Of a stretch of 64,000 bases of DNA, positions 42,847 through 52,601 are shown one piece after another (the first letter of the stretch is position 1; the number at the start of each line of letters is the position of its first letter). The notes under the pieces are model-generated. The model saw only the letters and a list, made by a program, of their open reading frames with translations, was not told the DNA's origin and made no database searches. Source of the DNA: CBDCUI01 sp965223115 (GTDB taxonomy: Bacteria; Pseudomonadota; Gammaproteobacteria; UBA4575); the NCBI GenBank assembly GCA_965223115.1, contig OZ244982.1:248001-312000 (forward strand), read 5' to 3'. The translations under genes and the position numbers were made by a program.

Positions 42847-43206
42847 TTATGCACCTATATAGTAGGTCAAACAAAATAATCCATATAATTGCCATCCCAA
42901 CAGTATCGCAATTAATGAAATAATTCTTTTCCATCCACATAACTTCTTTAATGTTAGAATTGTAACCCCTAAAAAAACTATAATGGCAGGTATTACATGC
43001 CATGGTGCTTTCGCAATAACTAAAAATGGTGCGACCAAACTCATTACATAAAAAAATAATGATTTACTTAATATAGACTTTATTCCTGAATCAACACTTG
43101 AATATAAAGCAAATACTAGATGAGCTACGTATACGATTATACTCGCTATAACAAAATCAAAAATTGCAGTATTAAATGATTTTGAATTAGTATTTTTTAG
43201 TTGCAT
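42847..43206 (-). CDS. Multi-span membrane candidate immunity protein of Rhs2
   Basis: This 119-residue protein has four hydrophobic helices (about 14-34, 45-63, 67-85 and 94-113). Its start overlaps the Rhs2 stop by 10 bp, indicating coupled translation, as is usual for toxin-immunity pairs. A polytopic immunity protein suggests a toxin that attacks the membrane or enters through it. No family is recognised. Confidence 0.6.
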   Translation of the reverse strand: MQLKNTNSKSFNTAIFDFVIASIIVYVAHLVFALYSSVDSGIKSILSKSLFFYVMSLVAPFLVIAKAPWHVIPAIIVFLGVTILTLKKLCGWKRIISLIAILLGWQLYGLFCLTYYIGA

Positions 43207-46200
43207 ATCAAATTCCCTTTAAAAATATAACATCCGCGTTCTCTTAACTGATCATTACGGCGGCGACCAGATTCAATAAAACCTTCAATGGCATTTTCAT
43301 AAATTCCCCCACTATCAGGATAAAAATGTCTAAGATCATCAGATGGAAATTGATTTGGTGTTCCACGACAACCTGCATATTCATGGTTTTCATCAACTAT
43401 GTTGTTCTCTTCATCATAGAAGCATTCAGCAATGGGATCGTCAGGTGTAGGACTTCTATTTTCATGAAATCCTAGATAATTACAATGAAACACTGCAGGA
43501 TCTCCTGTATTTGAATATGGTATCCATGCAGGATCACCGATTGGTGGACAAACTGGACAGTCTGCAGTTAAACCAAAAAAATCAATCATACGGACTGGAT
43601 TTTGTAATACATAATTATATGTATTTAAACCGCCTGCCAAACCAATCGGATCAGACTGCATGTATCGTCCCAACCCTGGGTTGTAATCTCTAAAGTAGTT
43701 GTAATGTAACCCACTCTCTGCATCAAAATACTGGCCGGGGAAACGAAGATGGTTGGTTAGGGTACTAACGGTGAAGTTCGTGGTGCCAAACGGTTCGTAA
43801 TCGGCACTCCATACTACTGTTTTACTTCCATCCGTAATCACTTGTGGCGTATCAAGATGATTGCTGTGAATATAGTACGTACCGGTACTGTTTATTAATG
43901 CAAGACGTTGCCCACTGAGATATACATACTCTACTTGTGTGGTACCCGTGTTATCGGTTTCAGCGATTAGATTTCCACTTTGATCAAAGTGATAAATGGT
44001 AGTGGTACTGGGAGTGGTTTTAATAACACGTTCGCCTTTGCCGTTATACGTATAAGTGGTAGTTTGGCCTCCTGCGGTAATCTGGCTCATGCGGTTGGCA
44101 TGATTGTATTGGAAAGTTTGGTTGCTGGTTGTTGTAATGTTGCCATTGGCATCATAACCAAAATTTTCTGATGTGGTTCCACTAATAGCGTTTAAGCGAT
44201 TACTTGTGCCAGAATAGGTGTAAGTATCTGTATTACTACCTTTGGTTTCTGTGATTCGATTGCCTACTTCATCATAGGTATAGCTGTAATTTCCATAAAT
44301 GCCATTTCCACTCGTTAAACGACTGAGTGCATCATAGCCAAATGTTTGATTACGTGTTGCATTATTATTGTTTGTTATTGCTGTGATGTTATCGATATTG
44401 TTGTAAGTATAAGTAAGGTTGTGAACTGAACCTGCTATTTGATGGGTTAATCGATAGTCTTGGTCAAATGTATTCGTTAAGGCAATGTTGTTACCAAAGG
44501 TTAAGCTTTGCATAGGTCCGAACGGTAGGTAGCTTATGTTACTGGCAATTGTTTGGGTACTGCCTTGCGTTGTTTGTACTTGTGTGATTTGTCCAATGCT
44601 ATTGCGTATGTAATTTACCGTGCGCCCGGATGGATAGATTATAGATGTGAGATTATCTGCATTGTCGTAACTATATTGAGTCGTGTAGCTCACACTTAAT
44701 ATAGTTTTGGTTTCAGTAAGAAGATTACCACGGGTATCATAGGTGTAGGTGGTGCTTCCACTGGCATCCGTTATGCCCGTGAGCCTACCTTTGCCATTTG
44801 TGCCTGCATCATATGTATAGGTCACATTTAATGTGGTATTGGGATACGTAATACTCGTAAGTCGATTTAAGGCATCATAGCTATAGTTTGTTGTGATGTT
44901 GTTTGCATCGGTTTGAGTGATGCGATTACCGGCTTCATCATAAGTATAGCTCGTGATTCCGGTATCTGGGCTATTTAGCTGTGCAAGGTTATCTAAATTA
45001 TCATAGGTATATTGAGTTGTGAGATTTCTGGCATCTTTTACAGATGTTAGGTTATCTCTTGTACCATAGGTATATTCTGTGTCTTTATTATTTGCATCCG
45101 TGGTTTTAACTAAACGATTCAATGCATCAAAAGCGGAAGTGGTAGCGTTTTGATTGGCATCAGTGACGGAGATACGATTGCCATTCCCGTCATACCCATA
45201 GTCAGTGGTTTGCCCACTGGCGCCAACATCTTGCATGAGTTGATTAAGGTTGTTGTACACACGCGAACGTGTGTGTTTTAAAGTGCCATTCGGATCTTTA
45301 ATGTCTTCTTGAGTACGATTACCGATGGCATCCAATGTATATTCAATGCGGTTATTTAGATTATCAGAGAGCGCGGTTATCCGTTGGGCATTATCGTATC
45401 CATAGTTTAAGTAGGCGCCATTGGGTAGAGTGATGCGTGTAATATTGCCTGCATTATCGTAATCAAAATCAGTTAACGCCCCTGCAACACTTTGTGTAAG
45501 CACACGACCGCGTGCATCGTAGCTTAAGGTTGTCGTAACACCATTTGGATCTAAAGTGGTCAGTGGCCTCCCATGACTATCATGAGAAGTAATTTGAGTA
45601 ACCTGCCCGAGTGCATCGGTGACACTGGTGAGGTTGCCTGATGTATCATAGGCATAGGTTGTGGTGTCGGTAACATCGGTGCGTGGACCATCGATGCTTG
45701 TAAGCAATCCATTGGTAGTGTAGGTATACGTAGTGGTTCGTGTGTTGTTAGTAATGAGGTCCTTTTCGGTTCGTGTTAATAACTGACCATTACTGTTATA
45801 GGTAAATGTTGTTTCTTTATCATCATTAATAATCTTTGTTGGCAAACGGTAACTTGCATGCCATTCAGTGGTGATGGTGCGACCGACTTGTTGCAAGGTG
45901 CCAGAGATACTAGTGCTACCTGAACCACCACAGGTGCCAGGATTAAAATTACAGATATTACCGCCTGGATACTCCCAGGTATGACATCCTGGTGCACCAT
46001 AGAAGTTGTCGTGATAGGGCCCACCTACCAAACATGCTTCGGCACGTGAGTTATAGCCTTGTGCAGGTTGGGCTAAACCAACGAGTTTTGCATTAGAATA
46101 TTCTTCGCCTTCATAGCGTGTAAGTTGCAAGCCCCGTGCATTGTAGGTGTAGGTGGCAGAACGGCCATTTTGATCAATCGTAGCAACGATATTGCCGTTG

Positions 46201-47465
46201 TTATCATAACTGTAGTTGGCGGTATTGCCACAAGATCCACAGACCCCTTGGTCTACCGATGCGACTTTGGCTACATCATTGATTACTGTGATGTCGTAAG
46301 TGCGGTTTTTCCCCAACGGATCGGTAACGGTGCGTGTGCCGTCACTATTATAAGTAATAGTGTATTGATCAACATTGCCGGCATGTTCACTACTGGTGGC
46401 ACGTCCACTGGTATCATAAGCCCAAGTCGCATAACGGTGCCCGTTTTCATCCGTTATCCCCGTCAGCGCATGTACAAAATTAGTATCTTCGTAATGATAA
46501 ACACGAGTAGTGTTGTCCGGATAGGTCACTTGATCTAAATTATCATTGGCATCATAACTGTAAAGGTAGGTACCTGATGCCGGATCCGTCATGCTAATGA
46601 CTTGATCGTTTGCGTTGTAGGTAAAACTCAGTTGTCGCGCAAAAGAATCAGTAACAGTTGAGAGTCGGTTCGATGAATCGTAAGTAAAAGTGTGTGTGAA
46701 ACCACCTCGAAATTCGATTTGAGTGAGTTTGCCTTGTGCATCATAGATTTCAATTTCATCACTTGTGTTAGTCAGTTCCCAACCGGTCGTTGTGCCACCG
46801 CTGGTGAGTTCTACTAGTTGCTCATTGACATCAGCATCAGAACTCCAAATGCCTCCTGCTTGGGTAAAGTCATACGATTTTCCATCGGCACGATAAATCG
46901 TAACAGCAGTACTGCTAGTAATCATTATCGAGCGATCATAAGTGCTTCGCCATTGTTGACCCCAATTGGCAGATTCTGTGTCGGAATCGCTATTGTAATA
47001 GCGCAGTAACTGAAGTGATGCGTCCCCTACACCTTGATAATCCATTTCGGTTTCAAATTTATTTCCGGTTGCAATATTGATCGGATTGGTACCAGCAAAA
47101 ATCATGCATTGTCCGACATTGCCATTGTTTTTTGTAGCAGAAACGCAAATCGTGCCAGCAGGGCAAAAACTATAAATTGCAACATCCCCCGCTCCACCAC
47201 AGGTGTTGTGTTCAAAATGACATAGTGTTGAACTTACAAATTGCCAGCTATGACAACCCGGCACACCATAGTAGCTATCATGATAAGGACCTCCCGTTAA
47301 ACAAGCTGCAGAGGGAGAAGAATAACCATTTGCAGGTTGTGCTAAACCACTTAATTTATAACGCAGTCCCGCAGCACTCACTTGATCTATTGAGATGAAT
47401 AAGAAGCTGAACGTAATGAATAAGATTTGAAAAGCAAAGAGTATGCGAGCAACGTGATGCTTCAT
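43197..47465 (-). CDS. Rhs2: secreted Rhs/YD-repeat protein with variable toxin tip
   Basis: 1422 residues: Sec signal peptide (about 8-31), a cysteine-rich module (38-91: LAQPANGYSS, GGPYHDSYYGVPGCHSW), the DUF6531-like segment NPINIATGNKFETEMDYQG, and then YD repeats. A second copy of the cysteine-rich module sits at about 459-513 between repeats. The core ends with HSNHLDTPQVITDGSK, FRDYNPGLGRYMQSDPIGL. The tip of about 130 residues is rich in Cys, Asp and Glu (PVCPPIGDPAW, FYDEENNIVDENHEYAGC) and is of unknown type. The gene is intact, unlike Rhs1. There is no PAAR domain, so Sec export rather than type VI secretion is expected. Confidence 0.88.
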   Translation of the reverse strand: MKHHVARILFAFQILFITFSFLFISIDQVSAAGLRYKLSGLAQPANGYSSPSAACLTGGPYHDSYYGVPGCHSWQFVSSTLCHFEHNTCGGAGDVAIYSFCPAGTICVSATKNNGNVGQCMIFAGTNPINIATGNKFETEMDYQGVGDASLQLLRYYNSDSDTESANWGQQWRSTYDRSIMITSSTAVTIYRADGKSYDFTQAGGIWSSDADVNEQLVELTSGGTTTGWELTNTSDEIEIYDAQGKLTQIEFRGGFTHTFTYDSSNRLSTVTDSFARQLSFTYNANDQVISMTDPASGTYLYSYDANDNLDQVTYPDNTTRVYHYEDTNFVHALTGITDENGHRYATWAYDTSGRATSSEHAGNVDQYTITYNSDGTRTVTDPLGKNRTYDITVINDVAKVASVDQGVCGSCGNTANYSYDNNGNIVATIDQNGRSATYTYNARGLQLTRYEGEEYSNAKLVGLAQPAQGYNSRAEACLVGGPYHDNFYGAPGCHTWEYPGGNICNFNPGTCGGSGSTSISGTLQQVGRTITTEWHASYRLPTKIINDDKETTFTYNSNGQLLTRTEKDLITNNTRTTTYTYTTNGLLTSIDGPRTDVTDTTTYAYDTSGNLTSVTDALGQVTQITSHDSHGRPLTTLDPNGVTTTLSYDARGRVLTQSVAGALTDFDYDNAGNITRITLPNGAYLNYGYDNAQRITALSDNLNNRIEYTLDAIGNRTQEDIKDPNGTLKHTRSRVYNNLNQLMQDVGASGQTTDYGYDGNGNRISVTDANQNATTSAFDALNRLVKTTDANNKDTEYTYGTRDNLTSVKDARNLTTQYTYDNLDNLAQLNSPDTGITSYTYDEAGNRITQTDANNITTNYSYDALNRLTSITYPNTTLNVTYTYDAGTNGKGRLTGITDASGSTTYTYDTRGNLLTETKTILSVSYTTQYSYDNADNLTSIIYPSGRTVNYIRNSIGQITQVQTTQGSTQTIASNISYLPFGPMQSLTFGNNIALTNTFDQDYRLTHQIAGSVHNLTYTYNNIDNITAITNNNNATRNQTFGYDALSRLTSGNGIYGNYSYTYDEVGNRITETKGSNTDTYTYSGTSNRLNAISGTTSENFGYDANGNITTTSNQTFQYNHANRMSQITAGGQTTTYTYNGKGERVIKTTPSTTTIYHFDQSGNLIAETDNTGTTQVEYVYLSGQRLALINSTGTYYIHSNHLDTPQVITDGSKTVVWSADYEPFGTTNFTVSTLTNHLRFPGQYFDAESGLHYNYFRDYNPGLGRYMQSDPIGLAGGLNTYNYVLQNPVRMIDFFGLTADCPVCPPIGDPAWIPYSNTGDPAVFHCNYLGFHENRSPTPDDPIAECFYDEENNIVDENHEYAGCRGTPNQFPSDDLRHFYPDSGGIYENAIEGFIESGRRRNDQLRERGCYIFKGNLICN
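45925..46090 (-). repeat. Internal copy of the Rhs2 N-terminal cysteine-rich module
   Basis: It encodes VGLAQPAQGYNSRAEAC, GGPYHDNFYGAPGCHTW and ICNFNPGTCGG. This parallels residues 38-91 at 47192-47354, with the same five cysteines and the same GGPYHD core. It interrupts the run of YD repeats, so it was inserted by duplication within the gene. Confidence 0.8.
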
Positions 47466-48200
47466 GTAAAGGTCCCCAAATAAAATTATTTTAACTCAAG
47501 CCGAATTGCTTGAAACTATGTTGTAACGATTATTTTCATCGATTTATAAATAAAAATTCAATGTCAATGTTTTGACGAAATGTTGCCTCAAAAATAAAGA
47601 AATTAAAGTTAGTTTTTGATTAGTTGTGAGTTTATTACTTCAACAGCAGAAAAATAATTTACTAAAATAATTATTTTTTATGTTGAAATAATATTGAATG
47701 TTAATTTACTGAATAAAAAATGTACTGACGTCGTAAGGATTTTCAGATTTATCTGCGAATATCCCTCTTCAATAAAATCTGTTAATTACGATGTTTATAC
47801 TTTCTAAACTGTGTTTTTAATGATTAACAGTAAAAACGACATGAACAATAATAATTGTGCTGTGACAAATCATTATTGAGCTGGGTTATAACCTGATTGA
47901 ACAGGGTTTTATCTCAGAACAGATGCAGTAAGTGACTGAATTTAAAGATAGTTAAAAAAATATATGTTCAAGTTCATAATGCTGGGGTCGTTGGTTCAAG
48001 TCCAACCATAGCCACCATTTTCGAAACTAACTAATTGTTTTTATTAAAACGCATTAGGTGATCGCAACGCTTAGTTTCTTTTTTGTGCATAACAAAGCAC
48101 AACAAGTCTGTCATAAGTCCGTCAAAACTTATTAAAAATATCTGTTAATAATCTAAAGTAGACACTAGTAGCTTAGGCAAGTCAATTTTTCTTCAAGAGT
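47466..48200. other. Right end of the island: Rhs2 promoter region and attachment repeat
   Basis: This AT-rich 735-bp region holds no supported gene. The first 150 bp should contain the Rhs2 promoter. The tRNA-Met fragment at 47973-48020 marks the island end. Beyond it, chromosome-like sequence leads to the end of the GGDEF-EAL gene. Confidence 0.55.
47973..48020 (+). repeat. tRNA-Met 3' fragment (island attachment repeat)
   Basis: It repeats 31266-31313 in direct orientation with two mismatches. Both mismatches fall at the first base pair of the T-stem, A-T in the intact tRNA and G-C here, so pairing is kept. It has no 5' half. Confidence 0.85.
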
Positions 48201-50270
48201 CTAAGCCCGCTGCATTTTCAATACATTTTCAGTATTTAAATAGTTTTCAATCAACGGAAGTGGGGCACTGAAATGATATCCTTGCGCATAGTCCACACCA
48301 ATTTCTTCTAGTTTGTTAACGATATCTTCATTTTCCACAAATTCAGCTACAGTTTGTTTTCCGCTTGTTTTGGCAATATCGTTGATAGACCTAACAGTCG
48401 CCATATCTATTTGATCTTTGTCCATGTTCTTTACAAATGCACCATCAATTTTCACAAAATCAACTGGTAGATCTTTCAAATACTGAAACGATGATAAACC
48501 ACTTCCAAAGTCATCCAATGCAAATAAACACCCTTGTTCTTTTAATCTAAGTATAAACTGCTGAGCATTATTGATATCGGTTACCGCAGCAGTTTCCGTA
48601 ATTTCAAAACAAATTTTATGTGCGGGTATAGCTGTTTTAATTAACTGGTCGATTATGAAATCAGCCATGTTTTGATTACTGAAACTTTGGCCAGATAAAT
48701 TTATATTACAGATTTCTAAATTATCTAATTCAACTTGGTCACTTGTTAGATGCTTAAATACATTAGATACCACCCACTTATCTAATTGAGTTGCTAGATG
48801 ATACCGTTCTGCTGTGGGGAGAAATGCATAGGGGCTAATGACTTGTCCGCTTTTTGATAGCATTCTAATAAGCACTTCGTAATGATTTTTTGAGCTATCT
48901 CGATAAGCAAGTGGAACTATATCTTGCCGATACAATACGAATCTGTCTTCTTCTAAGGCTAAATGGATTTGATTAATGCAAGACATTTCAGTTCTTTTTC
49001 GCGCCAGTTGAGAGTCCGAGGTGTTAAATGTGTGTACTCGATTTCGTCCTAAATCTTTAGCGACGGAACATGCAGTGTCTGCGGCATTTAGAACCTCATG
49101 TGCTGAAATTTGATGATTATCAATCTCTGTCAATCCAATGCTTGCACTGATGCGAAATATTCTTTCGTCCCAGAGATAACGAATATTCTCAATTTGATCA
49201 CGAATTTTATTGCAAATCTCTAATGCAGAATCCATGTTACATTTATATAATAAGATGCAAAATTCATCCCCACCAACACGCGCTATAAAATCTGATCTTC
49301 TGACTTCTTCATTTATAGTATTGGCTATAAGTCTTAGTAGCTCATCGCCTGCTATATGGCCACAAGAGTCATTTACAATTTTAAACTGATCTAAATCTAA
49401 GTAACATAAAATATCGTTGTTGGGTGAATCATTGTTGCCTTGTTGTGCAATGCAGTTTTCAAGCTTTCGCTCAAATTCTCGTCGGTTATATAATTGTGTA
49501 AGAGAGTCATGTGATGCTTGATAAGATAAAGTATTGGTGAGTACGGAAAGGCTCTTGCTAAGCTCTATAACTTCTATTGGCCCATCGCTTACTCCTCTAA
49601 AGTTATTGAAATTCCTCATTGATGATTCTGCTACTTGTTTTAAGTTGTATATTGGATTGCATACGCGTTTGTATGACCAAATCCAGAGTAGGAATAAAAA
49701 TATTCCAAAAGCAAAAGCGCCTATTGCCCTTATTTTTTTTAGTTGTGCCTTTTTTTCAGAAAATATATGTTTTCTATTCTCAGCTGCAGAAATTGCATCA
49801 TCATTCAATATAGAAACTACCGATATAAGTTGTGTAGTGATTTCATCAGATTTTTGAAGCAAATTATTTAACAAAGTACTTCGATCTATATCTGAATTAT
49901 TTATTGATTGTTGTAGAAGTTCATTTACACTTTTGATGCCTACTTCAGATTGCACCAATAATTCTGAATTTCTAAATAAATTAGAGTAAGAGCTGAAATT
50001 AACTATTGCTTCAGCTAATAGATTGCCTTTTTTAATTGCACCTTCAGCTAAGTAGGTTTCACCACTACCTAGAATTAAGTCAACGCTGATGTAGTATTGG
50101 TACAGTTCATTTTGAAATCTGGAAAATTCAGCAAGTATAAATTGATCAGAAATAGTGTCATTTGACGCTAATTCAACATTATATTGCTTTTTACTAATAT
50201 AGTATTCAAGCAAGAAACCACACGACAAACACGCTAGAATTATAATGGCGAAGTAATATTTTATTTTCAT
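48201..50270 (-). CDS. Membrane-bound GGDEF-EAL c-di-GMP enzyme
   Basis: 689 residues: TM1 (about 4-24), a periplasmic helical sensor region (25-180), TM2 (about 182-202), a short linker, GGDEF (about 250-415) and EAL (about 425-680). The GGDEF site is intact (VGGDEF) with the inhibitory RxxD (RRSD) five residues before it. The EAL signature is EVL (YEVLIRML), an accepted variant, and DDFGSGLSSF and KIDGAFV are intact. It could make or degrade c-di-GMP. It ends a three-gene unit after a barrel and a periplasmic protein, which may supply its input. Confidence 0.92.
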   Translation of the reverse strand: MKIKYYFAIIILACLSCGFLLEYYISKKQYNVELASNDTISDQFILAEFSRFQNELYQYYISVDLILGSGETYLAEGAIKKGNLLAEAIVNFSSYSNLFRNSELLVQSEVGIKSVNELLQQSINNSDIDRSTLLNNLLQKSDEITTQLISVVSILNDDAISAAENRKHIFSEKKAQLKKIRAIGAFAFGIFLFLLWIWSYKRVCNPIYNLKQVAESSMRNFNNFRGVSDGPIEVIELSKSLSVLTNTLSYQASHDSLTQLYNRREFERKLENCIAQQGNNDSPNNDILCYLDLDQFKIVNDSCGHIAGDELLRLIANTINEEVRRSDFIARVGGDEFCILLYKCNMDSALEICNKIRDQIENIRYLWDERIFRISASIGLTEIDNHQISAHEVLNAADTACSVAKDLGRNRVHTFNTSDSQLARKRTEMSCINQIHLALEEDRFVLYRQDIVPLAYRDSSKNHYEVLIRMLSKSGQVISPYAFLPTAERYHLATQLDKWVVSNVFKHLTSDQVELDNLEICNINLSGQSFSNQNMADFIIDQLIKTAIPAHKICFEITETAAVTDINNAQQFILRLKEQGCLFALDDFGSGLSSFQYLKDLPVDFVKIDGAFVKNMDKDQIDMATVRSINDIAKTSGKQTVAEFVENEDIVNKLEEIGVDYAQGYHFSAPLPLIENYLNTENVLKMQRA

Positions 50271-50291
50271 TATAGATTTGGCAATTTAGTA

Positions 50292-51311
50292 TTACCTTGC
50301 TATGCCACTCATATAATAAACTTCTGAAGCTGCTAGTTCTGCAAATGTACTGCAGTCTGAAGGAGCAGGAATCCTAAAGCCGACTATGGAGTTGAATGAA
50401 TTCTTAATTTCTTGATTTGGCCAATTTTCATCCGGTTGTAATGCTAAAACTTTTCCATGTGCTGATATGAGCAAAGTAAACATGCCTGCGTGGTTATCCA
50501 CGCTCCATTTAGCTTCTGCTATGTAACCCAATATATTCCCTTTAATTCCATTAATCTGAAAGCTTTTGATGCTATTAAAATCAATATATGTCGAATCATA
50601 TCCAATGGCTTGATGGACTTCTGCCAAACTCATTTTTGGTGGCTTTTTAGGAATAATTTCCATTATCCCAGCAGCAGATATATGTTTTTTTGCTAGGGCG
50701 TGACGGTTGAATTTTTCAATATCATCTTTCCAGACTAATTTAGTTACTGAAATCGTTTTCAATGCAGATTGAATAATTGATAGCGATAAAGAGCGTATGT
50801 CTTTTGATTTATTTGATAAATCAATTTCAAGTGTTTTTCCGTCAGGGTTCAAAAATTTAGTAACTTCGTTAAATGTTTTGCCTTTTAGGCTATTGCGTAA
50901 ATAATAAAGATTGTCATCTTTGCATGCAGGAATACGACATCGTTGAATGTAGAAATTTTTGATCGATAAATCTAAATTTAGTGCCCATGCAATTTCTATG
51001 ATTCCCCAGTCTGAAAGTTCGCTTCGAGCATGAACTAACCCAGTAGGTAGATTGTCTTGTAATGCGACATACAACGTATGTTTGCCTAATTCATTAAAGT
51101 GCAATGTAAAGGGTAATTGCTCACTAATATTGTTACGTACATCTTTCCCTACCATCTTTACTATGGATTGATGATCTGTAGCGTCTGGGAATAAAAAATT
51201 AATGGCAGCAATAGGGTCTCTTAAAGAACAGTACGCGTCCGCGCCCGCAATTGTGGGTACAAATACAAACGATAAGAAAAGTAATGTCTGAATTGCCCAT
51301 TTATTTTTCAT
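50292..51311 (-). CDS. Periplasmic protein of unknown function in c-di-GMP operon
   Basis: This 339-residue protein has a signal peptide (1-24, ending IAGADA-Y). The mature N-terminal part has PFTLHFNELGKHTLYVALQDN and WGIIEIAWALNLDL; the C-terminal part has ILGYIAEAKWSVDNHAGMFTLLISAHGKVLALQPDENW, which resembles FMN-binding-type or substrate-sensing beta domains. I cannot assign a family with certainty. It lies 21 bp before the GGDEF-EAL gene and 39 bp after the barrel gene, so a periplasmic sensor or ligand-relay role is plausible. Confidence 0.65.
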   Translation of the reverse strand: MKNKWAIQTLLFLSFVFVPTIAGADAYCSLRDPIAAINFLFPDATDHQSIVKMVGKDVRNNISEQLPFTLHFNELGKHTLYVALQDNLPTGLVHARSELSDWGIIEIAWALNLDLSIKNFYIQRCRIPACKDDNLYYLRNSLKGKTFNEVTKFLNPDGKTLEIDLSNKSKDIRSLSLSIIQSALKTISVTKLVWKDDIEKFNRHALAKKHISAAGIMEIIPKKPPKMSLAEVHQAIGYDSTYIDFNSIKSFQINGIKGNILGYIAEAKWSVDNHAGMFTLLISAHGKVLALQPDENWPNQEIKNSFNSIVGFRIPAPSDCSTFAELAASEVYYMSGIAR

Positions 51312-51350
51312 AATAAATCCTTTCTTGTTTTTATGCGCGTCTACTGCTAA

Positions 51351-52430
51351 TTAAATTCGAGCTCTTAATTGAAATGATGCAGTTAGATCTGCATTAGATC
51401 CTTTAGGGTTATCAAACTCATGTATAACTTGTGATCCCAAGGATAATTGTTTATGGAGTTTCCAATCTATTCCGACAGATACACCCATACCGTCTTCCCA
51501 TTTGTTATTTATTTTGGATAATGATGTCTTTGCTTGTGTATATAGATGAATAGATTCAAACAAGTTTCGCCAAGAAATTTCCCCTAGCCAATTGATTGTT
51601 TCGGTATTATCATTTTCTCCGCCAGAAAGTTCTGATAAGAATTCCCATTGTTTAAAATAATGAGCAATATCTAAACCTAATTGTTTTCTCCTTATAGTTT
51701 GATCGCCTGCTAATACATTTCCGTAAAAATATGAGAAACCATATATAGTGTTTTGGTGGCTTGGGGTGCCAATGCGACCAGAAAGAATATAAGGGTCATC
51801 TCGAGAAAGAATTTCATTGCTTGAGCCACGAGTAAGAGCAAGCTCATAATCTAGATTGTTTAAATTACCATTAATCGAAACGCCCCAATCAGCTTTAATA
51901 CCTCTATTCGAAAAGGAATACTGTCGTAACGTGCCATTAGTATCGATATTTTGCTCTAGTCCAAATGGAATTTCAAAATGACCAACACGAACATTGAATT
52001 TACCATGCGCGAAACCGGTATAATTAAAGTTAGCGATTCTCCAAGTAAGCTGCCAATCGTCGCCATCATCAAAAAAGAATGGAGGGTTTGGTATGTTCTT
52101 TAAATGTACTAGGTACGGTTGAAAGACCAGTGTTCCATAATCACCATTTGGACCTGTAAATACTTTATGTAAGTCAAAGCCATATACATCTTGCGAAGAC
52201 CAATCATCAGTTTCTAAATTTCTAATTTTTCGTGTTGAGACATCAATCGCCCAACGAACATTTTTTAGGAGTGATTCTTTTTCATCAGTTTTGACTGTAT
52301 TACTAACATCATTTATGTACGCATAACTTGCCTGACTGGAATCAGCCCAAGCAGATGCGCTATGAGCAGAACTAATTGCAATATTCGCAACTAATAAAAC
52401 TATGAATTGCGTCACATAATTGCGAAGCAT
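51351..52430 (-). CDS. Outer-membrane beta-barrel protein
   Basis: This 359-residue protein has a signal peptide (about 1-25) and alternating amphipathic strands through the rest, for example YGTLVFQPYLVHL, FNVRVGHFEIPFGL, WGVSINGNL, HYFKQWEFLSELSGG and LGSQVIHEFDN. The segment GHFEIPFGLEQN resembles phosphate/alginate-type porins and similar barrels. The last strand ends SFQLRARI, without the usual C-terminal Phe. It heads the operon with the periplasmic and GGDEF-EAL genes. Confidence 0.78.
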   Translation of the reverse strand: MLRNYVTQFIVLLVANIAISSAHSASAWADSSQASYAYINDVSNTVKTDEKESLLKNVRWAIDVSTRKIRNLETDDWSSQDVYGFDLHKVFTGPNGDYGTLVFQPYLVHLKNIPNPPFFFDDGDDWQLTWRIANFNYTGFAHGKFNVRVGHFEIPFGLEQNIDTNGTLRQYSFSNRGIKADWGVSINGNLNNLDYELALTRGSSNEILSRDDPYILSGRIGTPSHQNTIYGFSYFYGNVLAGDQTIRRKQLGLDIAHYFKQWEFLSELSGGENDNTETINWLGEISWRNLFESIHLYTQAKTSLSKINNKWEDGMGVSVGIDWKLHKQLSLGSQVIHEFDNPKGSNADLTASFQLRARI

Positions 52431-52601
52431 GAATCTTCCCTGAAATTACAAATTAATAGACTACCTATTAACATAAAATACTTCTGAATTAAGGGCAGTT
52501 AGTGATTAAATGTATAAATTTTCGCCCTAATGGCTCAGAACAGTCTAAGTTTCAGAAAAGTTGATATAAATTTACAAATGTTTGCTTTGGGTCGGAACCG
52601 G

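Larger units (their letters stand above)
31266..48020. mobile_element. Genomic island inserted at tRNA-Met
   Basis: The region is bounded by 48-bp direct repeats of the tRNA-Met 3' end (31266-31313 and 47973-48020, two mismatches). It is about 16.7 kb and carries two Rhs toxin-immunity loci, an AbiEi/AbiEii-like pair, an antitoxin remnant and a tRNA-Phe fragment. The Rhs genes look richer in G and C than the flanks. No integrase, excisionase or transfer gene is recognised, so the island is probably no longer mobile by itself. Confidence 0.8.

Noticed and set aside
46125..46538. Open frame of 137 codons on the plus strand inside Rhs2
   Set aside because: It is the antisense shadow of YD-repeat codons, with no ribosome site and no homology. 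The same applies to the other plus-strand frames across both Rhs genes.
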